Assembly (NCBI GenBank): GCA_003526525.1
Contig: DPVV01000612.1
Location: 1-22,260, forward strand
Origin: Lachnoclostridium phytofermentans
GTDB lineage: Bacteria > Bacillota > Clostridia > Lachnospirales > Lachnospiraceae
DNA: 22,260 nucleotides
Direction of reading: 5' to 3'
The position numbers were made by a program, and so were the translations under genes. Positions 7,642 to 14,925 of this stretch are shown here, piece after piece; positions within the stretch are counted from its first letter, which is position 1, and each line of letters starts with the position of its first letter. Below the pieces are notes generated by a model. It was not told the origin of the DNA, did not search any database, and saw only the letters and a program-made list of their open reading frames with translations.

Positions 7642-8477
7642 TGAAAACGAAAAGCAAACAGACCCTAAAAAGCGTGATTGTTACAATAATTGGATTTACA
7701 ACTGCAATATTTATGCTGTTTCCAATCATCTGGCTTTTAATGAGTTCATTTAAAAGTTCGTCAGAGTTATTTGCATATCCATTGCATCTTTTTCCTAAGA
7801 AATTTTCCCTTGATTCCTACCGTGATGTGCTCAATAGTGGATTCTTAGTATATATAAAAAACAGTTTATTTTTAGCTGTGGTAGGAACGATTATTACACT
7901 TATCATTAGCTCTATGTGTGGCTATGGTCTGGCAATTTATCGTCATGAAATTAAATATTCCAATAAAGTTTTTAGTATCTTTTTATTAGGAACGTTAATT
8001 CCAGGTGAAATCCTAACAATCTCACAGTTTACTGTAATATCTGAAATAGGTTTATACAATAACATCTGGGGTGTTATTCTTCCAGTGGTAACAACAACGA
8101 CAGGTATCTTTATGTACCGCCAGCACTATATGTCAATTCCACTATCCTTAGCAGAGTCAGCAAGACTTGATGGAGCTACAGAATTTAGAATTTTTAGATC
8201 CATTATGTTACCGCTTGGTTCTTCTGTTACAGTAACATTAACAATCTTCTCTTTTATGTGGAGATGGAATGATTATATATTACCACTGATGGTATTATCC
8301 GATCAGAAGAAGTTCACAATTCAGATTGCAATTAAGAGTTATATTGGTATGATGGGTGTCAATTGGAATGCAATTTTAGCTTCCTCTATTATATCTATTT
8401 TACCATTAATCATTCTCTTTATGTTCTTACAAAAATACATTACTGGCGGAATTGCAAGCACCGGTGTGAAAGGTTAA
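7641..8477 (+). CDS. Sugar ABC transporter permease (MalG/UgpE type)
   Basis: Second membrane subunit, 278 residues and about six helices. It begins with a basic tail and the helix containing FPIIWLLMSSFKSSSEL, a MalG-class signature, and includes the EAA loop in the form ESARLDGATEFRIFRSIMLP (~residues 170-189) and the C-terminal QKYITGGIASTGVKG ending typical of these subunits. The ATG overlaps the stop of the previous permease gene and has GGAGGGGAAG just upstream inside that gene. It forms the heterodimeric channel with its neighbour. Only 9 bp separate it from the next enzyme gene, so the imported sugar is probably processed by that enzyme. Confidence 0.95.
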   Translation: MKTKSKQTLKSVIVTIIGFTTAIFMLFPIIWLLMSSFKSSSELFAYPLHLFPKKFSLDSYRDVLNSGFLVYIKNSLFLAVVGTIITLIISSMCGYGLAIYRHEIKYSNKVFSIFLLGTLIPGEILTISQFTVISEIGLYNNIWGVILPVVTTTTGIFMYRQHYMSIPLSLAESARLDGATEFRIFRSIMLPLGSSVTVTLTIFSFMWRWNDYILPLMVLSDQKKFTIQIAIKSYIGMMGVNWNAILASSIISILPLIILFMFLQKYITGGIASTGVKG

Positions 8478-8486
8478 GGTATTAGA

Positions 8487-10154
8487 ATGAATCGTTATCT
8501 CAATCATCTAATTCGTTCTACAGAACGAAGCGTAGAAGATTTTCTAAGATTACAGATTCAGCTTCCGGGTTCTTTTGAATCCGGAAGAATCCAAAGTGAA
8601 ATCTTAGAAGGTAAACCGACTATTTATGCATTAGCACAGGCTGTAGCAGTTTATGAACAGCAAAATAGTAAATTTTATCGTAGTAAAAAGTTATATGAAG
8701 CAATCAACAATGCATTAGACTTTATAAAAAGGTATCAGCGTGAAGATGGAAGTTTTGATTATCCTTCCTGTAACTTTCAGTCAGCAGCAGATACCTCTTT
8801 TTGTTTTAAAAGACTTATGTATGGCTATCGTTTAATAGAAAAGTATGATGATACCGAAGAAGGCGAAGTTTTAAAGAATAAGTACCTATTTATAATGAAA
8901 AAAGCACTTGATGCTATTGTAATAGGCGGATTTCATACACCAAATCATCGCTGGGGAATATGTGCAGCCTTACTACAGGGAGCAAATTTATTTCGTTTTG
9001 ATGTAGAGTTTTCAGAGAAATTGAAAAACAGAGCGAGTGAATATCTAAGAGAAGGCATTGATGGTAATGAAGATGGCGAATATGCAGAGCGTTCCACAGG
9101 GAATTATAATGCAGTAGTAAATAATTCAATGATTACAATGTTTGAAGAAACGAAGGATATCACTTTTTTAGGGTATGTAAAGCGTAATCTTCATATGATG
9201 CTAACCTATATTGATTCGGATGATTCAATATTTACACAGAACTCAACAAGACAAGATCAAGGGAAAAAAGAGTATGCGGATAAGTACTTTTATCAATTCC
9301 TTTACATGGCTAGTCAAAAGGTTGAGTTAGAGGAATCGCTTCGAAAAGAATTTGATGCAGCCGCCCATAAGATAATAAAAGATAATGTAGAGCGAGGAGA
9401 TATCGCACCAGATTGTCTATTTTATCTTATGCTACATGATTTCATGTTGCAACATGAGTTTAAACAGTATGGATTTTTAGAGACATATCGAGTACATTAT
9501 AAAGATTCAGGCGTAGTTCGTGTTAAGAATCATAATTTCTGCTATAGTATTTTACATGGAAAACATAACTTTTTATTTATTAAATTTAAAGATACTCCAA
9601 TCTATGTTAGAATAGGTGAAAGTATAGGGCCAATACGTGCGTTTGCATCCGATACTATAGAAGTTTTACAAGATGACAAAGAGTGTGTATTAACCTCTGA
9701 GGTAGAAAGTCAGTATTATTTGCCTTTCAAAGAAGCTCCAGAGTCGAATGACTGGTGGAAGATGGATCATACCAAACGTGAAATTCTAGTTACTTCGATA
9801 TTAAAGATTCAAGTAAGAATCAAAGAATTAGAAGATGGGATAAGGCTTCATGTAAGTGGGGCAGGGTTAGACCGAGTACCTTTAAGGATTCAAGTGTGCA
9901 TTCCAGACGGTAGCATAATAGAAAATGAAATGCTTTATATGAAAACTGTCAAAGGGGAAGGCATGGTATTACGAAACGGCCTGATTCATGTGCATCATGA
10001 TGTGAACAATTTAACCATTGGTCCAGGTTTTGGTACGCATGAATTTTGTGGTCACTACAATGGTGAAGAGCGTAATACGGATGGTTATACTCTATTTTTT
10101 AATGAGTATACACCATTTAAAAAACAATTGGAGATTAGGTTAAACGAAGAATAA
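8487..10154 (+). CDS. Predicted cytoplasmic (alpha/alpha)-toroid carbohydrate enzyme, heparinase II/III-like layout
   Basis: A 555-residue protein that I cannot assign to a named family with certainty. The N-terminal ~320 residues are helix-rich, with repeated helix pairs and motifs such as GGFHTPNHRWGICAA (148-161) and DGEYAERSTGNYNAVVNNS (196-214). The His, Arg, Glu and Tyr residues in these are the kind found in active sites of toroid polysaccharide lyases and hydrolases. The C-terminal ~220 residues (from about YRVHYKDSGVVRV) look like a beta-sandwich, giving the toroid plus sandwich layout of heparinase II/III-type lyases. No signal peptide is present, so it acts on imported oligosaccharides. 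It sits 9 bp after the permease gene and 48 bp before a ROK kinase gene, in the same operon. It could be a uronate-specific lyase or a glycosidase; the domain layout is an inference from residue patterns. Confidence 0.6.
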   Translation: MNRYLNHLIRSTERSVEDFLRLQIQLPGSFESGRIQSEILEGKPTIYALAQAVAVYEQQNSKFYRSKKLYEAINNALDFIKRYQREDGSFDYPSCNFQSAADTSFCFKRLMYGYRLIEKYDDTEEGEVLKNKYLFIMKKALDAIVIGGFHTPNHRWGICAALLQGANLFRFDVEFSEKLKNRASEYLREGIDGNEDGEYAERSTGNYNAVVNNSMITMFEETKDITFLGYVKRNLHMMLTYIDSDDSIFTQNSTRQDQGKKEYADKYFYQFLYMASQKVELEESLRKEFDAAAHKIIKDNVERGDIAPDCLFYLMLHDFMLQHEFKQYGFLETYRVHYKDSGVVRVKNHNFCYSILHGKHNFLFIKFKDTPIYVRIGESIGPIRAFASDTIEVLQDDKECVLTSEVESQYYLPFKEAPESNDWWKMDHTKREILVTSILKIQVRIKELEDGIRLHVSGAGLDRVPLRIQVCIPDGSIIENEMLYMKTVKGEGMVLRNGLIHVHHDVNNLTIGPGFGTHEFCGHYNGEERNTDGYTLFFNEYTPFKKQLEIRLNEE

Positions 10155-10202
10155 GAGAAGGCTAAGAGAAGAAGATAACTCATTTTTGAGGGAGGTGAGA
10201 TC

Positions 10203-11150
10203 ATGGACTACTATATCGGGGTTGATTTAGGAGGTACCAACATTGTAGTTGGGTTGGTAAGCAAAGAGTACAAAATAGTGGACCGTTGTTCGTGTTCCAC
10301 AAATCTTCCACGTTCTGCGAAAGAAATTGTGGATGATATTGCTCGTTTGATACAACAATTGTTAATAAAACAAAAGATTTCAATAGACCAGATAAAGTCC
10401 ATTGGCGTCGGTGTTCCAGGAACAGCCAATAAAGAAACAGGAATAGTGGAATATGCAAATAATCTTGGGTTTTATGATGTTGATTTTATATCCTTATTAA
10501 AAGAGCATTTCGATACAAAGATTTGTTTTGATAATGATGGAAATGCAGCAGCTTGGGGAGAATATTTAGCAGGCTGCGCGAGAGGATATCATTCCTTAGT
10601 TGCAGTCACCATAGGAACTGGTGTTGGTGGTGGAATTATAATCAATGATGAAATTTATACAGGAAGTAATTATGCTGCTGCTGAAATCGGGCATCATGTT
10701 ATTTGTATGGATGGAATCCCATGTAATTGTGGTAGAAAAGGATGTTTTGAAGCCTACGCCTCAGCAACTGCTTTAACCACACAAATGAAAGCAGCGATGG
10801 AATTAGACAAAAAATCCTATCTTTGGGATCTTTGTGACGGTAATCTGGAAAAAGTAGAAGGAAAGATTTTATTTGAGGCTGTTTTAAAAGAAGACAAGAC
10901 TGCAACGCTGGTTCTAGATAAATTCATTCAATATTTAAGTGTTGGGATTGCTAATATGATTAATATATTTCAACCAGATATTTTATGCATTGGTGGGGGG
11001 ATTAGTAAATCAGGTCATCTTTTTATAGAACCACTGATCGAATGTGTAAATCAACAAGTTTATACAAGAAATAGTTCAAAACAGACCAAGATAGTAATTG
11101 CAACGCTAGATAATGATGCAGGAATTATTGGAGCAGCTCATTTAAAATAG
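10203..11150 (+). CDS. ROK-family sugar kinase (glucokinase-like)
   Basis: A 315-residue ROK (repressor, ORF, kinase) protein without an N-terminal DNA-binding domain, so a kinase rather than a repressor. The ATP-binding motif GVDLGGTN is at residues 6-13. The catalytic base is Asp112 in FDNDGNAAAWGE. The ROK zinc site is complete: E161-x-G-H164 followed by C174-x-C176-G-x-x-G-C181-x-E183. GTGVGGGI (138-145) is the usual glycine-rich turn. It would phosphorylate a hexose such as glucose, an epimer, or an N-acyl hexosamine with ATP in the cytoplasm. GGGAGGTGAG sits just before the ATG. It is the last gene of the sugar operon and is followed by a strong terminator. Since uronic acids and rhamnose are not normally ROK substrates, it hints that the imported glycan also contains a hexose. 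Confidence 0.93.
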   Translation: MDYYIGVDLGGTNIVVGLVSKEYKIVDRCSCSTNLPRSAKEIVDDIARLIQQLLIKQKISIDQIKSIGVGVPGTANKETGIVEYANNLGFYDVDFISLLKEHFDTKICFDNDGNAAAWGEYLAGCARGYHSLVAVTIGTGVGGGIIINDEIYTGSNYAAAEIGHHVICMDGIPCNCGRKGCFEAYASATALTTQMKAAMELDKKSYLWDLCDGNLEKVEGKILFEAVLKEDKTATLVLDKFIQYLSVGIANMINIFQPDILCIGGGISKSGHLFIEPLIECVNQQVYTRNSSKQTKIVIATLDNDAGIIGAAHLK

Positions 11151-11170
11151 ATTGTGCTTTTAAGGTATGG

Positions 11171-11254
11171 ATAAAGCAGGCAATGTATAAAGCAGGCGAT
11201 GTATAAAGCAGGCGATGAATAAAGCAGGCGATGTATAAAGCAGGCAATGTATAA
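11171..11254. repeat. 16-bp tandem repeat, five copies plus 4 bp
   Basis: Five head-to-tail copies of ATAAAGCAGGCRATGW at 11171-11250, followed by ATAA. Copies differ at only two positions. Because 16 is not a multiple of 3, each copy carries an ATG that opens a seven-codon reading frame closed by TAA in the next copy (MYKAGDV-type peptides), overlapping the next ATG. No ribosome binding site precedes them, so translation is doubtful. The array lies 20 bp after the ROK kinase stop and before its terminator. Confidence 0.95.
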
Positions 11255-11336
11255 TCTGAGTGTTCTGTATGAAACTATATAATAACCAATTTGACAAAAT
11301 AATATGGAATAGGCCTTTTACAATAAGGGACAAAAG

Positions 11337-11380
11337 AAAAGGAGCTGTGCACTAAAAAATATTAGTGCACAGCTCCTTTT
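11337..11380. terminator. Strong bidirectional Rho-independent terminator
   Basis: A perfect 19-bp inverted repeat: left arm 11337-11355 and right arm 11362-11380 with a 6-nt A-rich loop. The G+C-rich core GGAGCTGTGCAC is flanked by AAAA on the left and TTTT on the right, so it can end transcription in both directions. It closes the sugar operon and insulates the dgt-dnaG-rpoD block. Confidence 0.9.
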
Positions 11381-11389
11381 ATGGCATTT

Positions 11390-11523
11390 GAATTTAGTCT
11401 TGCAAAGTAAAATGCTCGAGTTATACCGAAATTTAGTTTTGCGAAGTTACATTGCTCAAGTCATACCGAAATTTAGTTTTGTAAAGTTACAATGCTCGAG
11501 TCATACCGAAATTTAGTTCTGCA
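11390..11523. repeat. 40-bp tandem repeat, three copies plus a 16-bp partial
   Basis: Copies at 11390-11427 (38 bp, most diverged), 11428-11467 and 11468-11507, then a partial at 11508-11523. The unit begins GAAATTTAGTTTTG, includes an ATGCTCGAGT-like core with the palindrome CTCGAG in two copies, and ends ATACC. No open frame runs through it and no function is evident. It starts 9 bp after the terminator. Confidence 0.92.
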
Positions 11524-11798
11524 TTCAACTTAACTCAACTTTTCCTAAATAAAAAGAGGAATTCGAATTATTTTGTAGAATAGTATAGTTAGAAGGTATT
11601 ATTTAGTATAAGACAATAATCGGATTTGCGGCATGAAGAGCACGCCTTTTATCAGAAGTTTGGAAGGCAACTTCTGATAAGTTGTATTACCATAATACTG
11701 TATCGTGATACATTGGGACAAGGTTCGAATTCTTTAAAAACGGAATAGGATGTTAATAAGACCCGGATGGCTACGTTTATTTAGGAATGGAGGTTAGG
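11524..11798 (+). promoter_or_regulatory. Leader region of dgt-dnaG-rpoD block: candidate promoter and hairpin
   Basis: No gene is seen in this 275-bp stretch. A candidate promoter is TTGTAG at 11573-11578 with TATTAT at 11597-11602 (18-bp spacer; weak -35, good -10). About 45 bases downstream is a perfect 12-bp hairpin, TTATCAGAAGTT at 11649-11660 with AACTTCTGATAA at 11669-11680 and an 8-nt loop; no T-run follows. A short palindrome TGTATC-GT-GATACA lies near 11700-11713. If the promoter is right, dgt has a ~190-nt structured leader. Confidence 0.35.
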
Positions 11799-12824
11799 AT
11801 GGAGCAGTTGAAACTGAACATAAGAAAACTTCAGGAGCAAAGAGAGCATGAATATTTGAGTCCCTATGCAGCATTCAGTGATTGTTCCCTTGGTAGAGAT
11901 ATCGAAGAGGTTGCTTGCGACATTCGCCCAGTGTTTCAAAGAGACCGAGATAGAATTTTACATTCTAAAGCATTTCGTCGACTCAATGGAAAAACACAGG
12001 TGTTTTTAGCACCAGAAGGAGACCATTATCGAACCAGAATGACCCATACTCTCGAAGTTTCGCAAAATGCGAGAACAATTGCTAAGGCACTTCAACTAAA
12101 TGAAGATTTAACTGAGGCAATTGCATTAGGACATGATTTAGGCCATACCCCATTTGGCCATGCAGGAGAGAGAGCACTAAACCGTGTATACGAAGGTGGT
12201 TTTGAACATCATTTGCAAAGCATACGAGTAGTGGAGTTATTAGAAAAGCATGGGAAGGGGCTAAACCTTACGAAAGAAGTAAGGGATGGAATAAAAAATC
12301 ATCAAACAGCCGGAAGCCCATCGACCTTAGAGGGTAAGGTAGTAAGGCTATCGGATAAAATTGCATATATAAATCACGACATAGATGATGCCATTCGTGG
12401 GCAAATTATAAAGGAGGATGAGATTCCGAGAGAATTCACAGAGGTCCTTGGGTATAGCTCGGTAGAGAGGCTAAATACCTTAATTCATGATATTGTTATT
12501 CATAGCTTCGGAAAAGCCGATATTATTATGTCAGAGCGAGTAAAAGAGGCTATGTTAGAGCTTAGAAAATATATGTTTCGCAGTGTATATACGAATCCTG
12601 TCGCCAAAGGGCAGGAGGCAAAAGCAGAGAAGATGATAGAACAGCTTTATCGTTATTATAATTCGCATCTTGACTCCTTGCCAGAAGAGTACTTGTTTAT
12701 GATAGAAGAGGAAAAGGAACCAGCTGGAAGAGTTGTGTGTGACTATATCGCTGGTATGACGGACCGATATGCGGTTGCGAAATATAAAGAAATCATGATT
12801 CCTACATCGTGGGATGTGTATTAG
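11799..12824 (+). CDS. dgt: dGTPase-like deoxynucleotide triphosphohydrolase, HD domain
   Basis: A 341-residue member of the Dgt family, metal-dependent HD-domain enzymes that split dNTPs into deoxynucleoside and triphosphate and so limit or balance dNTP pools. The HD metal ligands are visible as His83 in MTHTLEVSQ, the His112-Asp113 pair in LGHDLGHTPFGHAGE, and a late Asp in VRLSDKIAYINHDIDDA. The N-terminal FQRDRDRILHSKAFRRLNGK stretch is the family nucleotide-site signature. Start: an in-frame ATG is at 11787, but GGAGG at 11789-11793 lies inside that extension and is placed for ATG 11799, so 11799 is preferred. The order dgt-dnaG-rpoD is common in clostridia and links dNTP control with primase and the main sigma factor. 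It could be a broad-specificity dNTPase rather than dGTP-specific. Confidence 0.92.
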   Translation: MEQLKLNIRKLQEQREHEYLSPYAAFSDCSLGRDIEEVACDIRPVFQRDRDRILHSKAFRRLNGKTQVFLAPEGDHYRTRMTHTLEVSQNARTIAKALQLNEDLTEAIALGHDLGHTPFGHAGERALNRVYEGGFEHHLQSIRVVELLEKHGKGLNLTKEVRDGIKNHQTAGSPSTLEGKVVRLSDKIAYINHDIDDAIRGQIIKEDEIPREFTEVLGYSSVERLNTLIHDIVIHSFGKADIIMSERVKEAMLELRKYMFRSVYTNPVAKGQEAKAEKMIEQLYRYYNSHLDSLPEEYLFMIEEEKEPAGRVVCDYIAGMTDRYAVAKYKEIMIPTSWDVY

Positions 12825-12907
12825 GAAATGATGATTCCTAGGGTATAGGGTAATAAGAAAATAATGATTCCTAGAGTATAGGGTATTAAGAAAATAATGA
12901 TTCTGAC
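12789..12907. repeat. ~33-bp repeats grown from the 3' end of dgt
   Basis: The motif GAAATNATGATTCCTA occurs at 12789-12804 inside the last codons of dgt, at 12825-12840 just after its stop, at about 12857-12873, and in decayed form (ATAATGATTCTGAC) from 12890. Spacings are 36, 32 and 33 bp, and the two central units share GGGTATAGGGTAATAAGAAA-like filler. The remaining spacer 12908-13073 is AT-rich, with no gene, no clear promoter and no terminator. Confidence 0.85.
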
Positions 12908-13073
12908 ATCATAATATTAAATTATAGATACAATAAATGTTAGTAAATATATGGTAGTATATATTTTTGAAAAATATGAGGTACATTCTGAAAAAGGAAA
13001 TTTAATATACAAATCCTTGTAGTTGTTAGGATGAGAATGAATAAGTGAATGAATCTAAGAAATGGAGCTAACT

Positions 13074-14864
13074 ATGTATTATCCAGAGGAACTTGTGGAA
13101 GAAGTTAGAGAACGCAATGATATCGTTGATGTGATTGGTTCTTATGTAAAATTGCAAAAACGTGGCGCCAACCACATGGGACTATGTCCATTTCATAATG
13201 AGAAATCCCCGTCATTTTCCGTAAGTGGTTCGAAACAGATGTATCACTGTTTTGGATGTGGTGTTGGGGGAAATGTGTTTACCTTCCTGATGGAATATGA
13301 GAATTATACCTTCGTGGAAGCGTTACGAGTATTAGGTGAACGAGCTGGAGTGAAACTACCAGAATTAGAATATTCGGAAGAAGCAAAAAAGGCAGCAGAT
13401 TTAAAAACAAGAGTCTTAGAGCTTTATAAAGAGGCTGGTAAGTACTATTTTTACCAACTAAGAAGTAAGCAAGGAGAAGAAGCACTAGCTTATTTAAGAA
13501 ATCGAGGACTTAGCGAGGAAATAATAACAAAGTTTGGACTTGGGTATTCTACCAAATACTCCGATGATTTATATCAATATATGAAAAAAGCTGGGCATGA
13601 AGATACGTTATTAAAACAATCTGGCTTATTTACAATGGAAGAAAGTAAAGGAGCTTATGATAAGTTTTGGAACCGAGTCATGTTTCCTATTATGGATGGG
13701 AACAATAAAGTGATAGCATTTGGTGGCCGAGTGATGGGCGATGGAGTACCAAAGTATTTAAACTCTCCGGAAACAATAATATTTGATAAAAGCCGGAATT
13801 TGTTTGGCTTAAACTTTGCAAGAACATCAAGAAAGGATTATTTTCTTATCTGCGAAGGTTACATGGATGTAATAGCACTTCATCAGGCAGGATTTCAGAA
13901 TGCAGTAGCCTCTTTAGGAACTGCATTTACATCACAACAGGCAAGATTATTATCTCGTTATACGAAAGAAGTGTATCTTACCTATGATAGTGATGGTGCC
14001 GGAGTTGCAGCAGCGATTCGAGCGATACCGATACTGAAAGAAGCAGGGCTTTCTGCGAAAGTAATCGATATGAAGCCATATAAGGATCCGGACGAATTTA
14101 TCAAGGCACTTGGAGCAGAGGAGTATCAAAATCGTATTGATCAAGCAATGAACAGTTTCTTCTTTGAAATTTCTGTATTAGAAAGGGATTATGAGTTACA
14201 AGATCCGGAGCAAAAGACCAAGTTCTTTAATGAGATGGCGAAGAAACTGTTAGTATTTACAGAGGAAATTGAGAGAAACAACTACATTGAGGCGTTGTCA
14301 AGAAAATATAATGTTTCCTATGACAATTTAAGAAAACTGGTAAACCGTTACGGTGCCCAAATGACAGTAGTGAACGTAGCGAAGGAAACAAGAGAACGAG
14401 AAAAAGAACAAAATGCGAAAAAAAGCAAACCAGAAGAAGGGATGCTTCAGTCGCAAAAGATATTGCTAACCTGGTTGATAGATGATTCTAAGGCGTTTGA
14501 TAAGATTCGAGGTATTATAACAGCGGATGATTTTACAGAGGAATTATATCGCGAGGTTGCTAACATGGTCTTTGAGCAATACGAAAGCGAACAAAAAGTT
14601 ACTCCTGCTAAGATTATTAATCGTTTTGAAAGCAAGGAGTTGCAAAATGAAGTAGCCAGTCTATTCTCGACTTCCATTCAGCTTGAGATGACAGAGGCAG
14701 AGAGAAGAAAGCTTTTTGCAGATACGGTAGTACGTGTGAAAAGAGCGAGTCTTGACATTGCTTATAAGAAAGCAATTGAAGACAATGACATTATGGCACT
14801 TCAGAATGTCATGAAAGAACAGCATGGCTTAGAGAAATTGCATAGTTCTTTAAATCATGGTTAA
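13074..14864 (+). CDS. dnaG: DNA primase
   Basis: Bacterial primase of 596 residues that makes RNA primers for Okazaki fragments with the replicative helicase. The N-terminal zinc-ribbon has Cys38, His41, Cys59 and Cys62 (CPFHNEKSPSF...CFGCGVGG). The catalytic core contains the TOPRIM domain with Glu261 in CEGYMDV and Asp305/Asp307 in YDSDGAG, the metal-binding acidic triad. The C-terminal ~150 residues, from about the charged linker KETREREKEQNAKKSKPEEG, are the helicase-binding region. Start: ATG 13062 is in frame, but GGAG at 13064-13067 is correctly spaced for ATG 13074 and the protein then begins MYYPEELVEEV, as in relatives. It lies 61 bp upstream of rpoD, as in most low-GC Gram-positives. 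Confidence 0.98.
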   Translation: MYYPEELVEEVRERNDIVDVIGSYVKLQKRGANHMGLCPFHNEKSPSFSVSGSKQMYHCFGCGVGGNVFTFLMEYENYTFVEALRVLGERAGVKLPELEYSEEAKKAADLKTRVLELYKEAGKYYFYQLRSKQGEEALAYLRNRGLSEEIITKFGLGYSTKYSDDLYQYMKKAGHEDTLLKQSGLFTMEESKGAYDKFWNRVMFPIMDGNNKVIAFGGRVMGDGVPKYLNSPETIIFDKSRNLFGLNFARTSRKDYFLICEGYMDVIALHQAGFQNAVASLGTAFTSQQARLLSRYTKEVYLTYDSDGAGVAAAIRAIPILKEAGLSAKVIDMKPYKDPDEFIKALGAEEYQNRIDQAMNSFFFEISVLERDYELQDPEQKTKFFNEMAKKLLVFTEEIERNNYIEALSRKYNVSYDNLRKLVNRYGAQMTVVNVAKETREREKEQNAKKSKPEEGMLQSQKILLTWLIDDSKAFDKIRGIITADDFTEELYREVANMVFEQYESEQKVTPAKIINRFESKELQNEVASLFSTSIQLEMTEAERRKLFADTVVRVKRASLDIAYKKAIEDNDIMALQNVMKEQHGLEKLHSSLNHG

Positions 14865-14925
14865 ACTGTGAAAATATAGGGTATCGAATTATACAACATT
14901 CAGACGAAGAAAGAAGGAAGTATTT

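Noticed and set aside
11291..11324. Promoter from TTGACA (11291-11296) and TACAAT (11319-11324)
   Set aside because: The 22-bp spacing is too long for a sigma-A promoter and transcription would run straight into the terminator at 11337-11380.
11171..11523. Possible CRISPR array
   Set aside because: The repeats are directly adjacent, 16 and 40 bp long, with no unique spacers between copies and no cas genes nearby.
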